From NCBI GenBank assembly GCA_963682005.1, contig OY820914.1, positions 2,232,001 through 2,296,000 of the forward strand: a DNA stretch of 64,000 bases, written 5' to 3'. This DNA comes from CAIYUC01 sp963682005. Its GTDB lineage: Bacteria; Bacteroidota; Bacteroidia; Bacteroidales; FEN-979. The notes beneath the pieces are model-generated. The model was not told where the DNA came from. It saw only the letters and a list, made by a program, of their open reading frames with translations, and ran no database searches. Within the stretch, counting starts at the first letter, position 1, and each line of letters starts with the position of its first letter. Made by a program: the position numbers and the translations under genes. Positions 56,143 through 64,000 of the stretch are shown here, in pieces.

Positions 56143-56484
56143 ATGCTTAAAATCTACCACAATCCATTGTGCCGTAAATCCCGCGAAGGCCTGAAATACC
56201 TACGGGAGAAAGGCCTGAAATTCGAGATCATCGAATACCTGAAAAATCCGCTCGTCGATAAGGACATCGAAAAACTCCTGGTGAAGCTGAATTTAAAGCC
56301 GGCCCAGATCATCCGGACACAGGAAGAATATTTCAAAAAGAACCTGAAAGGAAAAAAATTCCACGATCATGAACTGATCAGGTTCATCGTGGAGACTCCA
56401 AAATTGTTAAAAAGGCCGATCATTGAACGTGAATACCGGGCCGTGATCGGCGATCCGGTTTCTGCCATAGACGAAATTCTTTGA
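56143..56484 (+). CDS. ArsC-family (arsenate reductase/Spx-like) protein
   Basis: 113 residues with the ArsC/Spx thioredoxin-like fold. The single active-site cysteine is Cys10 in YHNPLCRKSREGL, and the C-terminal Arg-containing motif KRPIIEREYRAVIG corresponds to the oxyanion-binding arginines of ArsC. It lacks the CxxC of redox Spx proteins. No ars operon genes lie nearby, so a true arsenate reductase role is possible but not shown; many Bacteroidota carry such stand-alone members. Located between prfB and fumC on the same strand. Confidence 0.85.
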   Translation: MLKIYHNPLCRKSREGLKYLREKGLKFEIIEYLKNPLVDKDIEKLLVKLNLKPAQIIRTQEEYFKKNLKGKKFHDHELIRFIVETPKLLKRPIIEREYRAVIGDPVSAIDEIL

Positions 56485-56506
56485 TAACCAAATAAAAACC
56501 AGAACC

Positions 56507-57895
56507 ATGGAAACACGTATTGAAAAAGACACGATGGGACCCATTGAGGTTCCCGCCGACAAGTATTGGGGCGCCCAGACACAACGCTCGATCGGAAATT
56601 TCAGGATCGGTGAACCCGGATCAATGCCGAAGGAGATCATCCGGGCATTTGCGATATTGAAGAAAGCGGCGGCCATGGTCAATGCCGACCTGGGCGTTCT
56701 TACCGCAGAAAAAAAAGACCTGATCGTAAAGGTTTGTGACGAGATCCTGGAAGGCAGGCTGGATGACCAGTTCCCGCTGGTGATCTGGCAGACGGGATCG
56801 GGAACGCAATCCAACATGAACGTCAACGAGGTGATCGCAAACCGGGCCCATGTGCTGAATGGCGGAAAACTCGGTGAAAAGACCGTGATCCATCCCAATG
56901 ACGACGTAAATAAATCTCAATCGTCAAACGATACATTTCCGGCCGCCATGAGCATTGCGGCGTATTCGATGGTCACAGGAACGACCATGCCGGGTGTCGA
57001 TAAACTCAGGAAAACCTTATGGGAAAAAGTTGCCGCCTTCGATAATATCGTGAAGACTGGTAGAACACACCTGATGGATGCCACGCCATTAACGCTTGGA
57101 CAGGAATTCTCGGGCTATGCTTCCCAGCTCGACCATGGTTTGTCAGCCATTAAAAATACACTTCCTCATCTTTCGGAAATTGCACTTGGCGGCACAGCCG
57201 TTGGCACAGGGCTGAATGCTCCCAAAGGATATGATGTCCTGGTGGCGAAAAAAATTGCTGAACTGACAGGATTGCCGTTTATCACCGCCCCCAATAAATT
57301 CGAATCCCTGTCGGCCCATGATTCCATGGTGGAAACCTCCGGCGCTTTGAAAACCTTGGCTGTAAGCCTGATGCATATTGCCAGCAACATGCGCCTGCTT
57401 GCTTCCGGCCCGCGTTGCGGGATCGGCGAGATCATTCTGCCCGAAAATGAACCCGGCTCTTCCATCATGCCGGGAAAGGTCAATCCGACACAGCCCGAAG
57501 CCATGACCATGGTTTGTGCTCAGGTTGTCGGGAATGATGTTGCAATTAACATCGGCGGAATGAACGGCCACTTCCAGTTGAACGTCTTTAAGCCGCTGAT
57601 CATTTCGAACCTGCTCCGGTCAGCCCGTCTGCTCGGCGATGCCTGTGTTTCATTCAATGACAACTGTGTGACCGGCATCGAACCCAACATGGCTGCGATC
57701 AACAGAAACCTGGAAAACTCACTGATGCTCGTCACCGCGCTGAATCCCCACATCGGTTATGATAATGCAGCAAAGATCGCCAAGAAAGCGCACAAGGAGA
57801 ATAAAACCCTTCGCGAAGCCACATTGGAACTCGGTCTCCTGTCGGATGAAGATTTTACAAAGATCGTCGATCCGAAGAAGATGGTGGGGAAGTGA
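56507..57895 (+). CDS. fumC: Class II fumarate hydratase
   Basis: Interconverts fumarate and L-malate in the citric acid cycle; a soluble homotetramer without an Fe-S cluster. The 462 residues match the class II length. Signature GSSIMPGKVNP is present, with the active-site segments GSGTQSNMNVNEV, SSNDTFPAAMS and TGRTHLMDATPLTLGQEF. The ATG lies 23 nt after the ArsC-like stop codon, so the two may be co-transcribed. Fumarases and aspartases are related, but the GSGTQSNMN and QSSNDTFP segments favour fumarase. Confidence 0.95.
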   Translation: METRIEKDTMGPIEVPADKYWGAQTQRSIGNFRIGEPGSMPKEIIRAFAILKKAAAMVNADLGVLTAEKKDLIVKVCDEILEGRLDDQFPLVIWQTGSGTQSNMNVNEVIANRAHVLNGGKLGEKTVIHPNDDVNKSQSSNDTFPAAMSIAAYSMVTGTTMPGVDKLRKTLWEKVAAFDNIVKTGRTHLMDATPLTLGQEFSGYASQLDHGLSAIKNTLPHLSEIALGGTAVGTGLNAPKGYDVLVAKKIAELTGLPFITAPNKFESLSAHDSMVETSGALKTLAVSLMHIASNMRLLASGPRCGIGEIILPENEPGSSIMPGKVNPTQPEAMTMVCAQVVGNDVAINIGGMNGHFQLNVFKPLIISNLLRSARLLGDACVSFNDNCVTGIEPNMAAINRNLENSLMLVTALNPHIGYDNAAKIAKKAHKENKTLREATLELGLLSDEDFTKIVDPKKMVGK

Positions 57896-57906
57896 GGTCG
57901 GAGGTC

Positions 57907-57962
57907 GGAAGACGGAAGACGGAAGACGGAAGACGGAAGACGGAAGACGGAAGACGGAAGAT
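57907..57962. repeat. Heptanucleotide tandem repeat (GGAAGAC)n
   Basis: Seven perfect GGAAGAC units plus a last GGAAGAT, starting 12 nt after the fumC stop codon. It is the first of two different heptamer arrays in the same spacer. Confidence 0.9.
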
Positions 57963-57987
57963 GGAGAATAGAGAATTGAGGATGGAG

Positions 57988-58029
57988 GCCTGAAGCCTGA
58001 AGCCTGAAGCCTGAAGCCTGAAGCCTGAA
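57988..58029. repeat. Heptanucleotide tandem repeat (GCCTGAA)n
   Basis: Six perfect GCCTGAA units followed by a partial GCC, ending 24 nt before the ATG of the 555-aa secreted protein. Its position could alter leader length or promoter spacing if unit number varies. Confidence 0.9.
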
Positions 58030-58053
58030 GCCAATAACACTAATACTACTCCT

Positions 58054-59721
58054 ATGAAAACATGTTTTGGTAGTCGGACAGGCAAGAAAGTTCTTGCTTT
58101 TTTGATTTTTGTTGTTGCAATGGCAGTCGGGTATACACAGGAACCTTCAAGTACTGGAAGGTTGATCGATTTTACATGGACGGGCCAGGTGAGTACTGAC
58201 TGGAACACAGCTGGCAACTGGTCGCCTGCCACCGTCCCGCCAGCTACCGCTTCAATCATAATTCCGGTCGGATGTCTGCAATATCCTGTGATCACAGGAT
58301 TGGCGACGGTAGTGGCTGGGGATGTACACATCAGTACCGGCGCCACAATAACAATAGGATATGCAGGATCCTTAACGGTTACCAATTCCCTTACGATCGA
58401 TGACAGCCATGGCCTGGAAATTCAATCCAGTGAATTGGGAACAGGATCGTTGATTTCAGGAGCGATCAGCGGGGCAGGAACTGCATGGATAGAGCGATAT
58501 ATCACAGGATATACGGGTCCTCCAGACGGACGACATTTCCTTTCCTCTCCGGTACTGGATCAACCGGTTGTCCCCAATTTTTCCCCCGGCCCCTATGATG
58601 AGATGTACAGATGGGACGAACCCACCGATTACTGGCAAAATTATCATGTACACCTGTGGCCAACAATGATTCTATGCGAAGGATATCTTGTTTCCTACAT
58701 GTCCACAGCCACAAAATTCTTTGACGGTGTTCCAAATACCGGCAGTTACGATATGACAAACCTGTCATATACAGCTACGACAGTATATCATGGCTGGCAT
58801 TTGCTGGGCAATCCTTATCCTTCAGCCCTGAAGTGGAATAATGGCGACTGGAATCTGTCGAATGTGCAATTTATATGCAAGGTGTTGAATCCCGGGGGCA
58901 CCTATACGGACCTTGGACCGAATTCTGTCATCCCTGCGGCAAACGGAATGATGGTGTGGGTGAACGGACCAACAAACAGCCTGACGATCCCGGCTGCCGC
59001 CAGGGTCCATGACACGACCCGCTGGTACAAGAGTGCGGATGTGACTGAAAACAGATTAAAATTGACCGCATATGCAAATTCTGACAACACCTATCAGGAA
59101 ACTGTTGTGGGTTTTGACGGAGGTGCAACAGAAGAATATGACCTGTATTATGACAGCCGCTTTTTCCAAGGCGTGAGCCAGAGCCCGACGATGTGGAGTG
59201 CTACTCCCTCCCAGCACTCCTTATCTACGAACATTACCCCGACAACGGCTCTGCCAGGCACGTTCGTTGTGTACTTCAGCAAAGGGGATGCAAGCATTTA
59301 TACCATGACCGCCAGTGGCATGGAAACTTTTCCGCCGGATGTGACCATTACCCTGGAAGATCTTGTTGCCGACACAACCCAGGATCTAAGGCAAGATCCA
59401 AACTATCTCTTCACTTCTTCATTTAATGATCAGATGAACCGTTTCAAGGTTCATTTTTCCGGGTACACAGTTATTAATGAGAAAGGAGAGGAGTTGATTT
59501 CTGTTTATGCATGTGATAAAAGCATTATGATTGTGAATAATTCAGGTAAATTGATCAGACAGGTAGTCGTATATGATGTTCCTGGTCGTGAGGTTTACAG
59601 GAGAAACAGGATCAGCGATAACATGTTGAAGATCGATATGAACGGGAAATGTTCAGGTTGCTATCTTATTAAAATCTTCACCGAAGGGGAGTCATATTGC
59701 AAAAAGGTATTTCTGAATTAA
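58054..59721 (+). CDS. Secreted protein with type IX sorting domain
   Basis: 555 residues. Signal peptide about 1-30 (ends AVGYTQ). The first part (about 40-140) is of the type found in Bacteroidota surface proteins (WTGQVSTDWNTAGNWSPATVPPA, then IIPVGCLQYPVI), with beta-helix-like strands. The second part (about 345-470) contains RLKLTAYANSDNTYQETVVGFDGGATEEYD, a domain shared with the next gene. The C-terminus is a type A sorting domain (ISVYACDKSIMIVN...VVVYDVPGREVYRR...CYLIKIFTEG...KKVFLN). Two heptamer arrays precede the ATG. Function unknown; probably surface-exposed. Confidence 0.8.
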   Translation: MKTCFGSRTGKKVLAFLIFVVAMAVGYTQEPSSTGRLIDFTWTGQVSTDWNTAGNWSPATVPPATASIIIPVGCLQYPVITGLATVVAGDVHISTGATITIGYAGSLTVTNSLTIDDSHGLEIQSSELGTGSLISGAISGAGTAWIERYITGYTGPPDGRHFLSSPVLDQPVVPNFSPGPYDEMYRWDEPTDYWQNYHVHLWPTMILCEGYLVSYMSTATKFFDGVPNTGSYDMTNLSYTATTVYHGWHLLGNPYPSALKWNNGDWNLSNVQFICKVLNPGGTYTDLGPNSVIPAANGMMVWVNGPTNSLTIPAAARVHDTTRWYKSADVTENRLKLTAYANSDNTYQETVVGFDGGATEEYDLYYDSRFFQGVSQSPTMWSATPSQHSLSTNITPTTALPGTFVVYFSKGDASIYTMTASGMETFPPDVTITLEDLVADTTQDLRQDPNYLFTSSFNDQMNRFKVHFSGYTVINEKGEELISVYACDKSIMIVNNSGKLIRQVVVYDVPGREVYRRNRISDNMLKIDMNGKCSGCYLIKIFTEGESYCKKVFLN

Positions 59722-59785
59722 TCCCGCAATTTTTATTACACAGGAACCTCAAGCCCGCTGTTCGATGCCCGAAACAAATTGGATC

Positions 59786-60583
59786 ATGAAAACAGGTTAT
59801 TGCCTTTCAATAAGCCGAAATGCTGCGGTTCTCCTGGTTTCATTGATGATTGCCCTGGCGGGATCCGGTCAGAACACCACAAATGGATCCAATGGAAAAC
59901 ATCCTGCAGATCCGAACTTCAGACTGAAACTAACTGCGTATGCAAGTTCAGATAACACTTACCAGGAAACAGTGATCGGATTTGACAACAATGCAACCGA
60001 TGAATACGATCTGAATTTCGACAGCCATTTCTTTCCCGGCATCGCAGGAGCACCGGTCATGTACAGCGTCACTCCATCCCTGGCTCAGCTTTCCACCAAC
60101 ATTATGCCTTTTCACATGGCATCAGTTCCGGTCTATTTCCAGAAAGGAAATGCTTCGGACTATACCATGATCGCCACCAATGTTGAATCCTTTGCCGGGG
60201 ATGGAAGCATCATCCTGGAGGATCTCATTACGGGGACCACACAGGATCTGAGGCTGGATCACGACTATAATTTCGCTTCAGCCTCCGGTGACCCCATATG
60301 GCGCTTCATTGTTCATTTCTCCGGCTTCACCGGGGTTCCTGAAAAACAGGATCGGCCAATAACGGTTTTTTCACGTGAAAAAATTATCTCGATCCTCAAT
60401 CCGGAAGGAATCAAAATCAGGGATGTCTCCATTCATGATCTCCACGGAAAAGAGCTTTTTCACCGGGTAAAAGTGAAAGACAAATTGTTGAAAATTGATA
60501 TGAGTAGCATACAGACCGGGTATTATATGGTGAGGATCAGTTTTGGCAGGGAATCATTTACCAGGAAAGTTGTTGTAAACTAA
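59786..60583 (+). CDS. Secreted protein with type IX sorting domain, short paralogue
   Basis: 265 residues from the ATG at 59786 (an ATG at 59765 is possible but adds seven polar residues before the signal peptide). Signal peptide ends near ALAGSGQN. The body (FRLKLTAYASSDNTYQETVIGFDNNATDEYDLNFDSHFF...) matches the second half of the upstream 555-aa protein, and the C-terminus is the same type of sorting domain (VSIHDLHGKELFHR...GYYMVRISFGRESFTRKVVVN). It looks like a partial duplicate lacking the N-terminal beta-helix part. It follows that gene by 64 nt on the same strand. Function unknown. Confidence 0.78.
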   Translation: MKTGYCLSISRNAAVLLVSLMIALAGSGQNTTNGSNGKHPADPNFRLKLTAYASSDNTYQETVIGFDNNATDEYDLNFDSHFFPGIAGAPVMYSVTPSLAQLSTNIMPFHMASVPVYFQKGNASDYTMIATNVESFAGDGSIILEDLITGTTQDLRLDHDYNFASASGDPIWRFIVHFSGFTGVPEKQDRPITVFSREKIISILNPEGIKIRDVSIHDLHGKELFHRVKVKDKLLKIDMSSIQTGYYMVRISFGRESFTRKVVVN

Positions 60584-60691
60584 GCATACACTCACAATTT
60601 CGCAATTTACCATCTTGGTATCTCCGTATCTCGGTATCTCGCTATCTCATTTCAGCCCGCAGCCCGCGGCGCAATGCACCTCACCCCCCGG

Positions 60692-60736
60692 CCCCCTCTC
60701 TGGATCCCCGCATACGCGGGGATGAAGGCGAGGGGG
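60692..60736. repeat. Second copy of the CCCCGC-TACGCGGGG palindrome family
   Basis: CCCCCTC (60692-60698) with GAGGGGG (60730-60736) around CCCCGCATACGCGGGG (60706-60721, one mismatch). Same core and preceding CTGGAT as the copy at 6214-6295. Confidence 0.8.
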
Positions 60737-60743
60737 AGACCCA

Positions 60744-60792
60744 CATCCCGCATCCCGCATCCCGCATCTCGCATCCCGCATCCCGCATCCCG
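60744..60792. repeat. Heptanucleotide tandem repeat (CATCCCG)n
   Basis: Seven units of CATCCCG, the fourth changed to CATCTCG, ending 7 nt before the stop codon of the GT39-type gene. Third heptamer array within 3 kb. Confidence 0.88.
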
Positions 60793-60799
60793 CATCTTT

Positions 60800-62368
60800 T
60801 TACCTGTAGCACACCTTCATCGAGTCAAAAACAATCTCCTTCCTAAGCCCCATCAGCCTGAACACATAGGCCTGCCGGATTTCTTCTTTTCCACGGAGGA
60901 TGTGAAGCGTATCGGGGTTTGGGATCGAATCAAACAACCCGGGGTAAAGGTTGTGCGGATCCTGGAAATCATCACTCAGTGCAATAAACCAGGCATTGAT
61001 CCCTTTTTTCAGCGGACCTCTTTCCTTGTCAATCCAGTAATACTTGTGGATACGGTTGAGTTCCCCGATGGCATATACTTCAGTGCCGGCAGGCCGTGCC
61101 ACATAATAATCAAAATTGGCAGCCGGGAACCAGCGGAACGAAATGACCGGAGCCTTCGGGTCCATGATGCCAGCCTTCGTATACTTGTTTGAAAGTGGCT
61201 TGAATTTTTCTCCCAGTTCGTTCCATCCGTACAACTGCCTGCTGATATCATTAAAACCAAGTTTCCCGACGGGGATCCAGCCTCTGGTGATCTGTCCGCT
61301 TGCAAGGACTACCACGATCAGCAGTAATCCGATCGAGAGTTTCACGGCTACCGGTATCATCACCATTTTTTCACGTCGGGATGATCGCTCCCCGAGGTAT
61401 GCCGCGGCAATAAGGATAAATCCCAGGTAAGCGGGACCGGTCCAGTGAGGAAGGGTAGCATTGAAAAGGGAAAAACCAATGAAAATGAGCGTAAGCGGTA
61501 AACTGATCAGAAGCAATAACCAGAGATGATTTCGATCCATCAATCGCCTGCCGCGGATGACAGCGATGAAAGCAAGAATGATCAGGATAAAATTTACCGG
61601 GTTGTTGTAGAAAACCTGGCCGATCATTTCCGTGCCGAAATAATTCCAGCGGATCCCCGCCTCCTGTGCATCGATCCTCCCTTCATGAAACGTAAAACTG
61701 ATGAATTGATTCTGGTAATTCCACAACAATACCGGGATGAACATCACGATGACGATAAGGAACGACAGGTAGGTTTCTTTTGCACGGAACCACTTCCTGT
61801 TGAAAAATAAAATGTACAGAAAGACCCCGCTAACGAGGAATACCGAATGATATTTTGAAAGCAGGGCGAACCCTGTCGAAACCCCTGCCAGCAGCAGGAA
61901 ATTCCTGCTCCGTCGGGAAAGAGACTTGTCGGGCAAGGCATTCAAAAGCAGGTAAAGGGAGATCAGCCAGAAGAAGACCTGTGGTGAATCCGGAAGAATA
62001 AATGTCCCGGCCAGGATGGAACAGTAAAATGACCCCGTGTAAAGGAGGGATGCGTACAAGCCTGTAATGCTGTCGCGGATGAGCCGTCCGAGAAGAAAGA
62101 CCAGCCATGTGTTTACAGCTCCGAAGACAATGGATGCAAGCCGCAGGAAGAATTCCTGATCAAAATGAAGGTTGAGGGTAAAGAGCTGGATTATCAGTCC
62201 CACCATCGGGGGATGATCGAAATGACTCAGATCCGGGAATTTCGCATACGTCCAGTAATACACTTCATCATTGCCGAGTTCCAGGAAAGCAGCGAGGAAT
62301 CCTCTGACCAGAATGGAAATGATGATCACGGAAACCAGGATCTGCCGGATCTTTTTTTCTTCGGTCAT
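60800..62368 (-). CDS. GT39/ArnT-like membrane glycosyltransferase
   Basis: 522-residue polytopic membrane protein with about 11-12 helices in the first 390 residues. The first loop has LELGNDEVYYWTYA and DLSHFDHPPMVG, the Asp-containing motifs typical of the PMT_2/GT39 superfamily, which moves sugars or similar groups from polyprenyl-phosphate donors to outer acceptors such as lipid A or proteins. A periplasmic C-terminal domain (about 400-522) follows. The substrate cannot be named. It is 6 nt downstream of the PHP gene and in the same operon. Confidence 0.85.
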   Translation of the reverse strand: MTEEKKIRQILVSVIIISILVRGFLAAFLELGNDEVYYWTYAKFPDLSHFDHPPMVGLIIQLFTLNLHFDQEFFLRLASIVFGAVNTWLVFLLGRLIRDSITGLYASLLYTGSFYCSILAGTFILPDSPQVFFWLISLYLLLNALPDKSLSRRSRNFLLLAGVSTGFALLSKYHSVFLVSGVFLYILFFNRKWFRAKETYLSFLIVIVMFIPVLLWNYQNQFISFTFHEGRIDAQEAGIRWNYFGTEMIGQVFYNNPVNFILIILAFIAVIRGRRLMDRNHLWLLLLISLPLTLIFIGFSLFNATLPHWTGPAYLGFILIAAAYLGERSSRREKMVMIPVAVKLSIGLLLIVVVLASGQITRGWIPVGKLGFNDISRQLYGWNELGEKFKPLSNKYTKAGIMDPKAPVISFRWFPAANFDYYVARPAGTEVYAIGELNRIHKYYWIDKERGPLKKGINAWFIALSDDFQDPHNLYPGLFDSIPNPDTLHILRGKEEIRQAYVFRLMGLRKEIVFDSMKVCYR

Positions 62369-62374
62369 CCCGGA

Positions 62375-63604
62375 TCAGTTTAGGTTGTTTTTCTTATACC
62401 TTCTGAAAGCAAGGAAGATCAGTATAATGAACAGGGCAGGTATCGACATGATCCGCAGGATCCATGTCCGCGGATAATTGATCTCCGCCCGCAGAGCATT
62501 CGTCGGTACATCGCCATCATAACGGTACACGGGGTTCAGGTAGAATTTCGTACCAGGGTTATTGTTTTCATCGGGAAATATGATGAAAGGCCGGATATAC
62601 GTGTCTTCCGGGAGTATCTTGTACCAGGCGACGGAAGTATCTGTCATCGTCTTTTTAACAGCGCCGTCCTGCCCGATGAATTCAATTTTGAGTGCTTTCC
62701 TGGAGACTGCTATCCTCAGGGTATCGGCATCCAGCCGTACCTGGTTCAGCCGCGGCACCTTCCTCGCATTTACAGCTTTATCAGCGAATGTTTCCTTGTC
62801 ATGCATGTTGATCTCCGCACCAAATGCATTCCCCGATTTAAGTGCCGACATGATATCTTCTGATCGGTTGACCGGGGTATTAATGAAGGTACAACACCGC
62901 CCGATCTCGTATGGATCGTTAATATCATGTGCATCATCATCAGCCAGGATAAAGACCGGGTGACCGGAAGATAATGCCGCATCCCACTGCGGGATCGATC
63001 GCCAGTTTGCATCCAGTACTTCCAGGAGATCATAATTGGAAAGCCATTGCATGTCACCCAGGGTGTATCCATTCTCCCAATCAGGATGTGCAAGCGCAAG
63101 AACCTTTGTAGTTTCCCGCAAACGGTCTATCATGGCCTGTTTCTGATTAAGGTTCTGGATGAATGAATAATCCATCCAAAGGACCTGTTTGGCCCCGATG
63201 CAGAGCTGATGTTTCTTCCGTATGCCGAATCCGTGTTCATAAACAGGTATGTAAAAAGACGAATCCTTGTTGAACGTGCTTATACTCTGATAATTTGAAA
63301 TACAAGGCACATCATACCCCAGGGATCGGTATGTTTTCCAGAAAGCCTCATTTGAGTTCTGCCGTCCGCTTGTCAGCCCCGACCAGGCACGTGTATGGAA
63401 ATGGAAGTTTCCCTTGATCCAGTTCGTACTGTCCATATCCTTGTATGGATTAAAGATCTTTTGTCCGCTGAATGGAGAAGGTTTCGGAAAATCATAGACC
63501 GGCGCCAGAAAATAAAGCAACAGTTCGACAGCAAGAATGAAAACAAGTAACCCCAAAAATCCCCTCAGGATTGATTTAAAAATGGAAGATGCTTTCACGG
63601 CCAT
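62375..63604 (-). CDS. Membrane-anchored PHP-domain metal-dependent hydrolase-like protein
   Basis: 409 residues. Membrane helix at about 12-33 near the N-terminus and another at about 383-402 near the C-terminus. Between them is a PHP-like domain with the metal-binding motifs NFHFHTR (about 66-72), ALAHPDW and LADDDAHD, which are the HxH, H and D/H ligand sets of PHP phosphoesterases. The central domain would face the periplasm. It starts 6 nt before the GT39-type gene on the same strand; a role in processing a polyprenyl or sugar phosphate intermediate is a guess. Confidence 0.75.
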   Translation of the reverse strand: MAVKASSIFKSILRGFLGLLVFILAVELLLYFLAPVYDFPKPSPFSGQKIFNPYKDMDSTNWIKGNFHFHTRAWSGLTSGRQNSNEAFWKTYRSLGYDVPCISNYQSISTFNKDSSFYIPVYEHGFGIRKKHQLCIGAKQVLWMDYSFIQNLNQKQAMIDRLRETTKVLALAHPDWENGYTLGDMQWLSNYDLLEVLDANWRSIPQWDAALSSGHPVFILADDDAHDINDPYEIGRCCTFINTPVNRSEDIMSALKSGNAFGAEINMHDKETFADKAVNARKVPRLNQVRLDADTLRIAVSRKALKIEFIGQDGAVKKTMTDTSVAWYKILPEDTYIRPFIIFPDENNNPGTKFYLNPVYRYDGDVPTNALRAEINYPRTWILRIMSIPALFIILIFLAFRRYKKNNLN

Positions 63605-63631
63605 TTGGAAAAGGGTCTGTGATGCTTAAGT

Positions 63632-63683
63632 ACCTCAACCCCCGTCCCTTTCTCCTTCAGGAGAAGGGGACGGGGGTTGAGGT
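63632..63683. repeat. Strong intergenic hairpin
   Basis: A 24-bp arm (ACCTCAACCCCCGTCCC...) at 63632-63655 pairs with 63660-63683 with one mismatch and a 4-nt loop. It lies between the Nramp 3' end and the PHP gene, both on the minus strand, and could block readthrough, but has no T-run. Confidence 0.85.
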
Positions 63684-63794
63684 GTTTGGGTTAATTCCCC
63701 GTCGCTTGCGACGAGTAGATATAAGTTCTTTCGAAATTGATACCTCGCTACTCTGCCTCGAGGACATTCATTTTGCCGGGCAAAGGTACAGATT

Positions 63795-64000
63795 TCAATA
63801 CAACAATCCAATCAGCAGCTTCAGATTCAGGAATGTGACGATCATTGCCACGGTATACAACATGAATTTGGTGATCAGCTTATTCGCATATTTTCCCATG
63901 ACTTTTTTCGAAGAAGTCAGGTAGATCTGCAGGAAGATGGTGAATGGCAGCTGGATGCTGAGGATCATCTGGGATATGATCAAGCCCTGGAACGGGTTTC
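63795..64000 (-). CDS. Nramp-family divalent metal transporter, 3' end (partial)
   Basis: Only the last 67 codons lie in the window; the frame is open to the window edge. The sequence NPFQGLIISQMILSIQLPF and then TIFLQIYLTSSKKVMGKYAN matches the conserved second-to-last region of Nramp/MntH transporters (Q-x-x-LS-x-QLPF then TS-x-KK-x-MG), followed by a last membrane helix (FMLYTVAMIVTFLNLKLLIGLLY). Such proteins import Mn2+ or Fe2+. The truncation is caused by the window, not the genome. Confidence 0.82.
   Translation of the reverse strand, partial: NPFQGLIISQMILSIQLPFTIFLQIYLTSSKKVMGKYANKLITKFMLYTVAMIVTFLNLKLLIGLLY

Noticed and set aside
56143..56484. ArsC-like gene as part of an arsenic resistance operon
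   Set aside because: No arsR, arsB or arsA homologue is adjacent; the neighbours are prfB and fumC.
57907..58029. Heptamer arrays as CRISPR or coding sequence
   Set aside because: Units are contiguous 7-bp repeats without spacers, outside any supported gene.
63632..63683. Hairpin as an intrinsic terminator of the Nramp gene
   Set aside because: The stem is strong but lacks a T-run on either strand and lies over 110 nt from the stop codon.

Overview
The window reads as chromosomal DNA of a member of the Bacteroidota, most likely a Bacteroidales-type anaerobe or facultative organism. Evidence: a 2412-residue SprA (type IX secretion translocon) between ruvA and gcvH, cargo proteins with type IX C-terminal sorting domains, TlpA-like thioredoxins with DUF4369-type N-termini, FISUMP and DUF1566 lectin-like domains, and TAnnTTTG-type promoter elements with little use of Shine-Dalgarno sites. 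No rRNA, tRNA, CRISPR array, transposase or integrase was seen.

Layout. 0-6.2 kb: minus-strand suf operon for Fe-S assembly (sufB-sufC-sufD-sufS-sufE), with a nitroreductase gene upstream. 6.4-12.5 kb: secreted GH18-type protein, thiL, a YVTN beta-propeller protein and uvrC (TTG start). 12.9-16.5 kb: two paralogous FISUMP lipoproteins flanking a repeat protein with a type IX sorting tail. 16.8-26.7 kb: nitronate monooxygenase-like enzyme, then the minus-strand block ruvA-sprA-gcvH-vanZ. 26.8-33.3 kb: two TlpA-like proteins and a large secreted GH38 alpha-mannosidase-like protein. 33.3-49.4 kb: three minus-strand genes for giant modular surface proteins (837, 3273 and 1197 aa) built from Fn3-like modules and lectin-like FISUMP/DUF1566 domains. 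49.5-50.2 kb: an Avd/S23-like four-helix-bundle gene between two copies of a palindromic element. 50.2-54.2 kb: response regulator plus a propeller-sensor histidine kinase broken by one frameshift. 54.4-57.9 kb: recX, prfB (with its programmed +1 frameshift), an ArsC-like gene and fumC. 57.9-60.6 kb: heptanucleotide repeats and two related secreted proteins. 60.8-64 kb: GT39-type transferase, membrane-anchored PHP protein and the 3' end of an Nramp transporter gene.

The most unusual feature is the 33-50 kb region. The 3273-aa protein contains seven tandem ~875-bp units, each a lectin-like FISUMP variant plus an Fn3-like module. Within each unit about 110 residues are nearly invariant (339 nt are identical between two non-adjacent units), while the last 52 or so residues of the lectin-like domain are hypervariable (27/52 identical between the same two units). 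The same C-terminal divergence is seen in the other FISUMP proteins of the window. Together with the adjacent Avd-like gene and a dedicated family of palindromic spacers, this suggests a repertoire of binding domains diversified by recombination or by a diversity-generating-retroelement-like process. No reverse transcriptase or template repeat is visible here, so the mechanism is unproven.
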